The notes below the pieces were generated by a model, which was not told where the DNA came from, searched no databases, and worked only from the letters and a program-made list of their open reading frames with translations. Below are positions 48,656 through 56,092 of a DNA stretch of 64,000 nucleotides, piece by piece. A program made the translations under genes and the position numbers. The stretch lies in the NCBI GenBank assembly GCA_021777555.1, contig JAJYDK010000012.1, positions 1 through 64,000 of the forward strand, read 5' to 3'. Position 1 is the stretch's first letter. Every line of letters starts with the position of its first letter. Source of the stretch: Pseudomonadota bacterium. GTDB taxonomy: Bacteria; Pseudomonadota; Gammaproteobacteria; Steroidobacterales; Steroidobacteraceae.

Positions 48656-50083
48656 ATGGCTGAATCCTTCGATGTCATCGTCATCGGCGGGGGGCCCGCG
48701 GGCTATCCCGCCGCCATCCGCGCCGGCCAGAACAAGCTCTCCGTCGCCTGCATCGACGAGTGGCGCAACCGCGATGGCAGCTACGCCTTCGGCGGCACGT
48801 GCCTCAATGCCGGATGCATCCCCTCCAAGGCGCTGCTCGAGTCGAGCGAGCTCTACCACCGCACCCGCGAGGAGTTCGCGGTGCACGGCATCAAGGTGAG
48901 CGGCGTCAGCGTCGATGTGGCGCAGATGCAGAAGCGCAAAGCCGGCATCGTCAAAACCAGCACCCAGGGGATCCTGGCGCTGTTCAAGGGGGCCGGCGTC
49001 ACGCCGCTCCAGGGTCACGGCAAGCTCCTGCCGGGCAGGCGGGTTGCGTTCACGGGGGCCGACGGCGCCACCCGCGAGTTGAGCGCCAAGCAGGTGATTC
49101 TCGCCTCGGGCTCGGTGCCGGTGGAGCTCAAATCCGCGGCCTTCCAGGCCCCACACATCGTCGATTCCCAGGGCGCGCTCGAGTTCGACTCGGCGCCGAA
49201 GCGCCTGGGAGTGATCGGCGCGGGCGTGATCGGCCTCGAGCTCGGAAGCGTCTGGCGACGCCTGGGGAGCGAGGTGACGGTCCTCGAGGCGCTGCCGGAG
49301 TTCCTGGGCATCGCCGACCAGCAGCTCGCGAAGGAGGCCGCGCGGCACTTCAAGAAGCAAGGGCTCGACATCCGCCTGGGCGCCAAGGTCACCGGCGCCA
49401 AGGTCGTGGGAGATGCCGTCGAGGTGAGCTACGAGGATGCCAAGGGCTCTCACAGTCTCACGGTGGACCGCCTGGTCGTCGCGGTCGGACGCCGGCCCTT
49501 CACGCGCGATCTGCTCGCAAACGGCACCGGCGTCGAACTCGATGAGCGCGGTTTCATCAAGGTCGACCACCAGTGCCGCACGGGCGCCGAGGGCGTCTGG
49601 GCGGTGGGCGACTGTGTGCGCGGACCCATGCTCGCGCACAAGGGCAAGGAGGAAGGGGTCATGGTGGCCGATCTCATTGCCGGGCGCTACGGCGAGGTCA
49701 ACTACAAGACCATTCCCTCGGTCATCTACACCGCCCCCGAGATCGCCTGGGTGGGGGAGACCGAGGAGCAGGTCAAGGCGAGCGGCCGCGCCTACAAGAC
49801 CGGCGTGTTCCCGTTCCTCGCCAGCGGCCGGGCTCGCGCGATGGAGCAGGCACAGGGCTTCGCCAAGGTCATCGCCGCGCAGGATGATGACGAGATCCTG
49901 GGCGTGCACATCGTGGGTCCCATGGCCGGCGAGCTGATCGCCGAAGCGGTGCTCGCCATGGAGTACTCGGCGAGCAGCGAGGACCTGCAGCGCACCATCC
50001 ACGCGCATCCGACGTTGTCCGAGGCGGTGCACGAGGCCGCCCTCGCCGCCGACAAGCGCGCGATCGACTCCCTCAATCGCTGA
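48656..50083 (+). CDS. lpdA: Dihydrolipoyl dehydrogenase (E3)
   Basis: 475-residue flavoprotein disulfide reductase with the FAD-binding VIGGGPAGYPAAIRAGQ, the redox-active disulfide in GGTCLNAGCIPSKALL, the NAD-binding GVIGAGVIGLELGSVW and the C-terminal catalytic His-Glu in HAHPTLSEAVHEA. It reoxidises the lipoyl group of SucB with NAD+. As the third gene of the sucAB operon it is probably the E3 for this complex, possibly shared with others. Confidence 0.96.
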   Translation: MAESFDVIVIGGGPAGYPAAIRAGQNKLSVACIDEWRNRDGSYAFGGTCLNAGCIPSKALLESSELYHRTREEFAVHGIKVSGVSVDVAQMQKRKAGIVKTSTQGILALFKGAGVTPLQGHGKLLPGRRVAFTGADGATRELSAKQVILASGSVPVELKSAAFQAPHIVDSQGALEFDSAPKRLGVIGAGVIGLELGSVWRRLGSEVTVLEALPEFLGIADQQLAKEAARHFKKQGLDIRLGAKVTGAKVVGDAVEVSYEDAKGSHSLTVDRLVVAVGRRPFTRDLLANGTGVELDERGFIKVDHQCRTGAEGVWAVGDCVRGPMLAHKGKEEGVMVADLIAGRYGEVNYKTIPSVIYTAPEIAWVGETEEQVKASGRAYKTGVFPFLASGRARAMEQAQGFAKVIAAQDDDEILGVHIVGPMAGELIAEAVLAMEYSASSEDLQRTIHAHPTLSEAVHEAALAADKRAIDSLNR

Positions 50084-50098
50084 GTCAGCGTCAATCGC

Positions 50099-52219
50099 TC
50101 ACCGCGCGCGGCGGGCCGAGGTCACGTTCGGCACCGCCGCGAGGCGGTGCAGTACACGAGCAAGCTGCTCCTGATCGCCGACGCCCACCGTCAGGCGCAC
50201 GTTCGCGACTCCAGCGGCAGGATCGGTCGTCGTGTTCATGGCCTGGATGCTCAGTCGCTCGACGGCCAGCACATCCGTCAGGTCCCGGATCAGTCCACGG
50301 CGGTCGTAGGCCTGGATGGAGATCTCGACGGGCAGCTGCTCCGCCTCGTGCGCGCTCCACTCGACCTTGAGCACGCGCTCGGGCCTGACCGAGCGCATCC
50401 GCGCAAAACCCGGGCAGTTGGCGCGGTGGATGGTCACTCCGCGCCCCACGGTGACGTAGCCGACGATGGGCTGCGGCCGCAGCGGGGAGCAGCACCGCGC
50501 CAGTGTGATCGGCAGGTCCCCGACGCCTTCGATCTCGACGGGTGAGCCCCCATGTGCGCTGCGCGTGCGTTTCGGAGCGGGCGTCGGGGGCTCCCTGAGA
50601 GAGCCCAGCAGCCTTTCCACGGCATGCGCGAGCTGCGCCACCGTGATCTCGCCTTCCCCGAGCAGCTGGTGAAGGTGATCCGCATCGCGCGCCTTGAGCT
50701 CCTCGATGAGCCGCGGCAGCTGCTGCGCCCCCACACCGAGCTTGCCGAGCTCCCGCTCCGCGATGAGGCGTCCCGCGCCGCGGTTGTCGGCCGCATCGAG
50801 CTTGCGAAACCATGCACGCACCTTGGCGCGGTTGCGCCCGGAGACGAGGAAGCCGAGCTCGGGGGCGAGCCAGTCGCGGCTCGGCGCCCCCTGCTTGGCG
50901 GTGATGATCTCGACCACCTCGCCGTTGGCGAGGACGTGGGTCAGGGGCACGATGCGGCCATTCGCCTTCGCGCCGCGGCAGCGATGGCCGAGCGAGGTGT
51001 GCAGGGTGTAGGCGAAGTCAAGAGGGGTCGCGCCATGGGGCAGGTCGATGACCTCGCCCTTGGGTGTCAGCACGTACACGCGGTCCTGGAAGAGCTCCGC
51101 GCTCACCTGCTCGAGGAACTCGCGATCCGCATCGAGGCCCTCGCGGCTCGGCTCGAGCAGGCGGCGCACCCACTCGATCTTGCGCTGATACTGCGTATCC
51201 GCGGCGCCGCCTTCCTTGTACGTCCAGTGCGCGGCCACGCCGAGCTCGGCGTGCTCATGCATCTCGCGGGTGCGGATCTGCACCTCCACGCTCTTGCCCT
51301 CGGGACCGATCACCGCCGTGTGGATGGAGCGGTAGAAGTTGCCTTTGGGCGTTGCGATGTAGTCGTCGAATTCGCCGGGAAGGTAGGTCCAGAGGCCGTG
51401 CACCACCCCGAGCGCGCCGTAGCAATCGGGGATCGACTCGACGATGATGCGCACCGCGCGCACATCGAAGAGCTGCTCGAACTCGAGGTGCTTGCGCTGC
51501 ATCTTCCTGTAGATGCTGTACATGTGTTTGGGACGGCCGGTCACCTGAGCCTCGATGCCGGCCTTCTCGAGCTCGGCCCGCAGGGCGCGGCAGAGCTCCT
51601 CGATGTAGCGCTCCCGGTCGGTGCGCCGCTCGTTGAGCGCGGCGGCAATGCGCCGATACTCCTCGGGCTCGAGGTAGCGGAACGACAGATCCTCGATTTC
51701 CCATTTCAGCTGCCAGACGCCGAGGCGATTGGCCAGCGGCCCGAAGATGGCGCGCGCCTCGAGCGCGAGCCGCTCGCGCGCCTCCGGCGATGCCTCGCGG
51801 GCATGGCGCAGGCTCACCAGCTGCTCGGCCAGTCTGGCGAGGATCAGCCTTGGATCGCTCACGACCGCGAGCAGCATCTTGCGCAGCGTCTCGGCCTGGC
51901 GCGCCGAGAGGCCCTGCGCCGGCGACCAGCGCGGTCCGAGGCCGATCTCGCCGAGCCTCGAGAGCGCTCCGGCGATCTCACTCGCCGCGGGTCCCACCCG
52001 GGCGGCAAGCGACTCTGCGGTGAGGCCACGGGCGAGGGCGGCCTGGACCAACACGGCCTTGGCGAGATCCACATCCTCGGTGAGCGCCCCCAGGATTTCG
52101 GCCGCCTCGGCGGCTTCGGCGAGCGCCTCAGGCGCCAGCGCAGCGCCGTCCAGGATCTCGCGCCGGGCGGCGGAGATCGACTCGAGAATCTCGGGCGGAC
52201 AGCGCTGCGTCGTCTCCAC
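50099..52219 (-). CDS. relA: (p)ppGpp synthetase, RelA type
   Basis: 706 residues. The N-terminal hydrolase-like domain lacks the HD and ED metal motifs of SpoT/Rel. The synthetase domain has RPKHMYSIYRKMQRK, LFDVRAVRIIV and the EFDD acidic motif (LPGEFDDYIATPKGN), which marks monofunctional RelA rather than the RxKD of bifunctional enzymes. TGS (VYVLTPKGEVIDLPHGATPLD), helical, zinc-finger-like (LARCCSPLRPQPI) and ACT (YDRRGLIRDLTDVLA) domains follow. It makes (p)ppGpp when ribosomes stall on uncharged tRNA. Convergent with lpdA, 16 bases apart. Confidence 0.92.
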   Translation of the reverse strand: METTQRCPPEILESISAARREILDGAALAPEALAEAAEAAEILGALTEDVDLAKAVLVQAALARGLTAESLAARVGPAASEIAGALSRLGEIGLGPRWSPAQGLSARQAETLRKMLLAVVSDPRLILARLAEQLVSLRHAREASPEARERLALEARAIFGPLANRLGVWQLKWEIEDLSFRYLEPEEYRRIAAALNERRTDRERYIEELCRALRAELEKAGIEAQVTGRPKHMYSIYRKMQRKHLEFEQLFDVRAVRIIVESIPDCYGALGVVHGLWTYLPGEFDDYIATPKGNFYRSIHTAVIGPEGKSVEVQIRTREMHEHAELGVAAHWTYKEGGAADTQYQRKIEWVRRLLEPSREGLDADREFLEQVSAELFQDRVYVLTPKGEVIDLPHGATPLDFAYTLHTSLGHRCRGAKANGRIVPLTHVLANGEVVEIITAKQGAPSRDWLAPELGFLVSGRNRAKVRAWFRKLDAADNRGAGRLIAERELGKLGVGAQQLPRLIEELKARDADHLHQLLGEGEITVAQLAHAVERLLGSLREPPTPAPKRTRSAHGGSPVEIEGVGDLPITLARCCSPLRPQPIVGYVTVGRGVTIHRANCPGFARMRSVRPERVLKVEWSAHEAEQLPVEISIQAYDRRGLIRDLTDVLAVERLSIQAMNTTTDPAAGVANVRLTVGVGDQEQLARVLHRLAAVPNVTSARRAR

Positions 52220-52323
52220 GGGGCTAAGTGCCTGATTAATCTAATGTCTCAAGGGGCGCCTTGCGGCTATCATACCGGTCGTTTCCGGCGAAAGAGCGCG
52301 AGTTTGGCGGCGGTCCAGCTGAG

Positions 52324-52890
52324 ATGACCAGCGATCCACAGTGGGCGAATGTCCAGCACGTCAAATGCTTGCGCGACGGGACACCTCGCGCCGAGCGCTC
52401 GAGGTGCGTGCGCTACGAGGGCTATGGCCCGGGCGGATCGGCGCTGCTCGTCGACTGCTGCACGGACGATCCCGAGGGCACCCGCACACGTCTGAGGCGC
52501 TCATTCCGTGAGCACGGCGGGTATCTCGGGGCCGAGGGCTCGGTGGGCTACCTTTTCGATCACGTCGGCGTGTTGCGCTATCGCTCGGGACCGAGTCCGC
52601 AATGGCTCACCCAGGCGGCGCTCTCGGCCGGCGCCGAAGCCGTGATCGGTGCAGAGCGCTCGATCGAGGTGTTGACCGACCCCCGGGATTTCGATGGCAT
52701 CCGCGCCGAGCTGCGACGAGGAGGCTTCGCGCCGCTCACCGCCGAGGTGACCGAGCGCGCAGCGGTCACGGCGCCCCTCGGCGGCGAGGCGGCCCGTCAC
52801 ATGGTGCGGCTCATCGAGGCGCTGACCGAGCTCGATGACGTCTGTGATGTCTACACGAATGCCGAGCTGATCGGTGCGCCGCCGGGCTAG
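52324..52890 (+). CDS. Compact YebC/TACO1-like protein lacking most of the N-terminal domain
   Basis: 188 residues, against about 240 for YebC. The opening PQWANVQHVKCLRDG mirrors the YebC N-terminus (HSKWANIQHRKG) but jumps after some 15 residues to VRYEGYGPGGSALLVDCCTD, which in YebC lies near residue 90. The usual 65-70-residue helical segment is therefore missing. The remaining two domains look intact (HGGYLGAEGSVGYLFDHVG, ALTELDDVCDVYTNAEL). YebC proteins ease ribosome stalling or act as regulators. Start at ATG 52324. No frame break is visible, so the deletion is clean. Confidence 0.8.
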   Translation: MTSDPQWANVQHVKCLRDGTPRAERSRCVRYEGYGPGGSALLVDCCTDDPEGTRTRLRRSFREHGGYLGAEGSVGYLFDHVGVLRYRSGPSPQWLTQAALSAGAEAVIGAERSIEVLTDPRDFDGIRAELRRGGFAPLTAEVTERAAVTAPLGGEAARHMVRLIEALTELDDVCDVYTNAELIGAPPG

Positions 52891-53375
52891 AGCGCCTCGA
52901 GCTGTTGAGCGAGCTCGCGCAACCGGGCCGCGACGATTCTTGCTCGGGACGGCAATCGGTCCCCAGGGATTGCGCACTCGAGGATCCGGGACAACACGTC
53001 TTCGAACGTCGTCCGGTTCAGCTCCGTGCGCACATCCCGGCTGGTCTGAACGCAGTAGGTGAGTGTGAGCGGCTCGGTCTTCTCCCCGCGCTCGAGATAG
53101 GGAAGCTCGACGCAAAGCTCCGGCCAATCGCCGTTGTTCCCGTCGCCGAGGCCCTTCAGCCAATACTCGATGGTCTCGTCCACGGCGAACTCCACCATTT
53201 TCCTTAGACGGCCGTGGAGGAAAAACGAGAACCCGTTCTCGAGGGATTCCGTTTCCGTGCCCTTGCGGCGCGCGATGGCCGCGAGCTTCTCGATCAGCTC
53301 GTATTCGATGTCATCAAATCGTGGCAACTCCCATTCCGGGAGATGGAGAAGGTTCCGGCGCCACCTTTTGCTCAT
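52887..53375 (-). CDS. Hypothetical protein
   Basis: 162 residues, mostly helical and acidic. No motif known to me is present. It has LHLPEWELPRFDDIEYELIE near the start, a region GFSFFLHGRLRKMVEFAVDETI in the middle, and a basic ending RARIVAARLRELAQQLEAL. It overlaps the YebC-like gene by four bases at its convergent 3' end. ATG 53375 is chosen; the frame stays open to 53540 but the extension looks non-coding. Codon use is like neighbouring genes, so it is probably real. Confidence 0.55.
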   Translation of the reverse strand: MSKRWRRNLLHLPEWELPRFDDIEYELIEKLAAIARRKGTETESLENGFSFFLHGRLRKMVEFAVDETIEYWLKGLGDGNNGDWPELCVELPYLERGEKTEPLTLTYCVQTSRDVRTELNRTTFEDVLSRILECAIPGDRLPSRARIVAARLRELAQQLEAL

Positions 53376-53783
53376 GTTTCCCGTCCCATGTGTATTTCCT
53401 TCACGCCGATGATCGCAGTTTGGCCGCACAACATCAGTCCCCTTCAGCAGGTTCCGGCGAATGTAGTTCGAACCGGGCGGCAAGATAACCCCGCATATGT
53501 GATCAATTTGTGTCATTTTGCGGCTTGACCTGCGGGTCATTTTATGCCTCTGCGCACTTCCCTGGCCGTGGCCGCGCTACGTCGATGATCGAGGCGGGAC
53601 AAGCCTGTGGCGCCGCTCGCGAAGGCTCCGAGGATCGCGCAACGCGTCTCGCACGTCCGTAGGTCAGCCATGTTTTCAGCATGACTGTTGAGTCTGTTGG
53701 TGAAGTTGTATACCGTTGAGAGATGAAACGCAGCGGGAGCATCGATCATGGCAGTTGTCCGTCAGGAGACAAGTAAGTAGGCG
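53376..53783. other. Intergenic region upstream of the XRE regulator
   Basis: About 400 bases without a supported gene. It contains TGACC/GGTCA around a TGCG loop at about 53526-53539 and a possible 17-codon leader ORF (ATG 53723 to TAA 53776, ending 8 bases before the regulator's ATG). Promoters for the lasso cluster's regulatory genes must lie here. Confidence 0.4.
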
Positions 53784-54086
53784 ATGTCGTTTGCGCCTGC
53801 CAACTTGAGCATGGTCATGGAAACGAGCTGCTGTCAGAGTCGTATCATGGAAGGCAACCGCGCCCGGCTGCAGATGCGTCTCGCTGAGGTCATCCGGCGT
53901 CACCGTGAAGCGACCCGCTTCAGTCAGGAGACTTTCGCGGATCACATCGGGATGCACCGCGCACAGTATGGGTTCATCGAACGAGGGCGAAGGGACTTGC
54001 GGCTGACGACGCTCGAGCGGGTGGCCAAGGGATTGAAGGAGCCGCTCTGGGCCATTCTTCGGGAGGCCGAGGAAGGGTATCGGTGA
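53784..54086 (+). CDS. XRE-family (Cro/CI) DNA-binding regulator
   Basis: 100 residues, or 79 if started at the internal ATG 53847. The lambda-repressor-like helix-turn-helix spans RLAEVIRRHREATRFSQETF, ADHIGMHRAQYGFIERGRRD and LTTLERVAKGLKEPLW, close to the canonical SQExLA...R..Ix.IE.G pattern. No effector domain is present. It is the first gene before the sigma/anti-sigma pair of the lasso-peptide cluster and may regulate it. Confidence 0.8.
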   Translation: MSFAPANLSMVMETSCCQSRIMEGNRARLQMRLAEVIRRHREATRFSQETFADHIGMHRAQYGFIERGRRDLRLTTLERVAKGLKEPLWAILREAEEGYR

Positions 54087-54167
54087 TGGTGAAGGATCGG
54101 GGGGCGCCGGCGGAGGGCCACACGAGAAGATTTCCGGGCCGGCGTCCCTTGCGGCGGTGGGAAGGGC

Positions 54168-54776
54168 ATGCGCAGCGCTGACTCGAGCGTCGAGCGTGAG
54201 GTCGTGCCGGAGAGTTCCGAGCGGGCGAGTGTGGGCGTGGACGTCTCGGTGGCCCATGAAGACCGCGCCCAGGCCCTGGCGGATATCGCCCGGAATCATC
54301 ATGCGGCGCTCGTGCGGTTCCTGATGGCGCGCACCGGATCGAAGGAGGAGGCCCGGGAGGTCGCGCAAGAGGCCTATGCCAAGCTCCTGGCGCTCGACAC
54401 GCAGGGGCCGATCAGCTTTCTCGCGGGCTACCTCTGGCGCGTCGCCGCCAATCTGGCGATCGACGGAAAGCGTCGGCGTGCGGTCCGTGAGCGCTTCGCG
54501 GGGTGCGAGGGTCAGGACGGTGAGGGGCTCGAGCCCTCGGCCGAGCGGGTGGTCGAGGCGCGTCAGCGGCTGGCCATCGTGGAGCGCGCCATCGAGGAAC
54601 TGCCGTCCCGGTGCCTCAAGGCGTTCCAGCTTCGGGTGCTGAATGGTCTGCGGTTCGAAGAAGTGGGCCGCGAGATGAGAATCAGCGACCGAATGGCCAA
54701 GACCTACGTCGCACGCGCTCTGCAATTCCTGCAGAGCCGTCTCGATGCGGCCGATGCACCGGCGGGACGCCGGTGA
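54168..54776 (+). CDS. ECF RNA polymerase sigma factor (FecI-like)
   Basis: 202 residues with sigma region 2 (HHAALVRFLMARTGSKEEAR, then AYAKLLALD and FLAGYLWRVAANLAIDGKRR) and region 4 (IEELPSRCLKAFQLRVLNGL, FEEVGREMRISDRMAKTYVA). This is the FecI subgroup of extracytoplasmic-function sigma factors. It overlaps the start of a fecR-type gene (GTGA), and a TonB receptor with an STN domain follows. It therefore probably responds to a ligand taken up by that receptor, here plausibly the lasso peptide or an iron chelate. Confidence 0.9.
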   Translation: MRSADSSVEREVVPESSERASVGVDVSVAHEDRAQALADIARNHHAALVRFLMARTGSKEEAREVAQEAYAKLLALDTQGPISFLAGYLWRVAANLAIDGKRRRAVRERFAGCEGQDGEGLEPSAERVVEARQRLAIVERAIEELPSRCLKAFQLRVLNGLRFEEVGREMRISDRMAKTYVARALQFLQSRLDAADAPAGRR

Positions 54777-55885
54777 GCGAGGGCATGGCACAAGGGCTGC
54801 GGGCTGGCCCCTGGCTGGAGGCGCTCGAGTGGCACATCACGCTGCACGAGGCCTCCGATACGGAGTGGACGGACGCCAGGCTCTCCGAGTGGCGGCGTTG
54901 GTACGCGGAGCCGGAGCATCGTCAGGTCTTCGAGCAGGTCTGCCAGTTGCTCGATGACCGCCACGCCTATCGCCAACCGCATCGGCGCCCGAGGGAGGCC
55001 GACGCCGACCCCTGCGACCCGGACGTGCGCCGAGGCAACACCCGCCGGGGCGCGTGGATCAAGGCATCCGCGGGCATGCTGCTCGCCGGTGCCGCCCTGG
55101 CGTGCGCGGGACTCGTGCTTCGAGTGCGATGGTCGGGGACCGGAGCTCACCCGCCCCCCGCGATCGTGTATCAGACCGGCGTCGGACAGCTGGAAACCGC
55201 CCACCTGAGCGACGGATCGACGGTGACGCTCGGCGCCCAAACCCGGTTGACGGTCGATATCACAGCGCAGCGGCGCGTCATGCGATTGCTCCACGGAGAG
55301 GCGTGGTTCCGCGACAAGGACATTCCGGGCCGGCCGTTCAGCGTGCACGCCGGGCACGGAACAATCACCGCCATCGGGACCTCATTCGTCGTCAATCGCG
55401 ATGCCGATCGAGTCGTCGTCACGGTGACCGCGGGCACAGTGGAAGTCTCCACCGTGCGGGCACCTTCGCGGAGGCCTGCCATCGCACCGGGCACACGGAC
55501 ACGGCATCCGTCCGCCGTCCGGATGGCCCGAGGAGAGGCACTCAGCTATAGCGACCGCGGCGACCTCGGGCCCCTCATCCCTGCCAGCGCTCACGCCGCC
55601 ACCGCCTGGACCCAGGGACGCCTGATCTTCGACGGCGTGCCTCTGCGCGACGTCGTCGAGAATGTCGGCCGCTATTGGTCCCGGCGCCTGACCATCGGCC
55701 CCCGGGCCGGACGCCTTCAGTTCAGCGGTCTGATCTACGAGAACGGCATCGAGGACTGGCTGAGCGGCCTGAGCACCATCTTTCCGGTGTCGGTCGAGGA
55801 AACCCGCTCTTGCATCCGCATTCACCTGCGCACCCCGAGCGACGCGCAATCCGACCAAGCCACACGCCCGCAATCGCGACGCTGA
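54773..55885 (+). CDS. FecR-type anti-sigma factor
   Basis: 370 residues. The N-terminal DUF4880-like cytoplasmic part (EALEWHITLHEAS, WRRWYAEPEHRQVFEQV) binds the sigma factor, a single membrane helix spans about residues 97-117 (IKASAGMLLAGAALACAGLVL), and the periplasmic FecR domain has TAHLSDGSTVTLGAQTRLTV and HGTITAIGTSFVV. The C-terminal FSGLIYENGIEDWLSGL belongs to an STN-like/secretin domain. GTG 54773 overlaps the sigma stop by two bases. It relays the receptor signal across the inner membrane. Confidence 0.9.
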   Translation: MSEGMAQGLRAGPWLEALEWHITLHEASDTEWTDARLSEWRRWYAEPEHRQVFEQVCQLLDDRHAYRQPHRRPREADADPCDPDVRRGNTRRGAWIKASAGMLLAGAALACAGLVLRVRWSGTGAHPPPAIVYQTGVGQLETAHLSDGSTVTLGAQTRLTVDITAQRRVMRLLHGEAWFRDKDIPGRPFSVHAGHGTITAIGTSFVVNRDADRVVVTVTAGTVEVSTVRAPSRRPAIAPGTRTRHPSAVRMARGEALSYSDRGDLGPLIPASAHAATAWTQGRLIFDGVPLRDVVENVGRYWSRRLTIGPRAGRLQFSGLIYENGIEDWLSGLSTIFPVSVEETRSCIRIHLRTPSDAQSDQATRPQSRR

Positions 55886-56000
55886 CGCTGCAATTGCGTG
55901 ACGACACCGCGTTCGAATTTCGCGCGTCCTGAGACGTCAGCCGCTCACGTCCAGTCCGGACGCCAACTGATTCACATTTCCCGAAATCACCCGTCTACAA

Positions 56001-56018
56001 ATCAGATCGAGATCTGAT
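56001..56018. promoter_or_regulatory. Perfect 8-2-8 inverted repeat before the TonB receptor gene
   Basis: ATCAGATC-GA-GATCTGAT is an exact dyad, 75 bases upstream of the receptor ATG. More GATC-type words follow (CGATCCGATCG). A second dyad, GCCGCAC/GTGCGGC (56049-56055 and 56067-56073), lies nearer the gene. Either may be an operator for the XRE regulator (inference). Confidence 0.45.
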
Positions 56019-56092
56019 CGACTCGATCCGATCGAAACAACAGCTGGCGCCGCACCCGCTCGCGGCGTGCGGCTCGTCCATGAACAACGGGG

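Noticed and set aside
47417..50032. 871-codon minus-strand ORF antisense to sucB and lpdA
   Set aside because: Shadow frame covering two clear plus-strand genes.
53723..53776. 17-codon leader ORF before the XRE gene (MKRSGSIDHGSCPSGDK)
   Set aside because: A GAGAG lies just before its ATG, but there is no attenuator structure or conservation evidence; too short to support.
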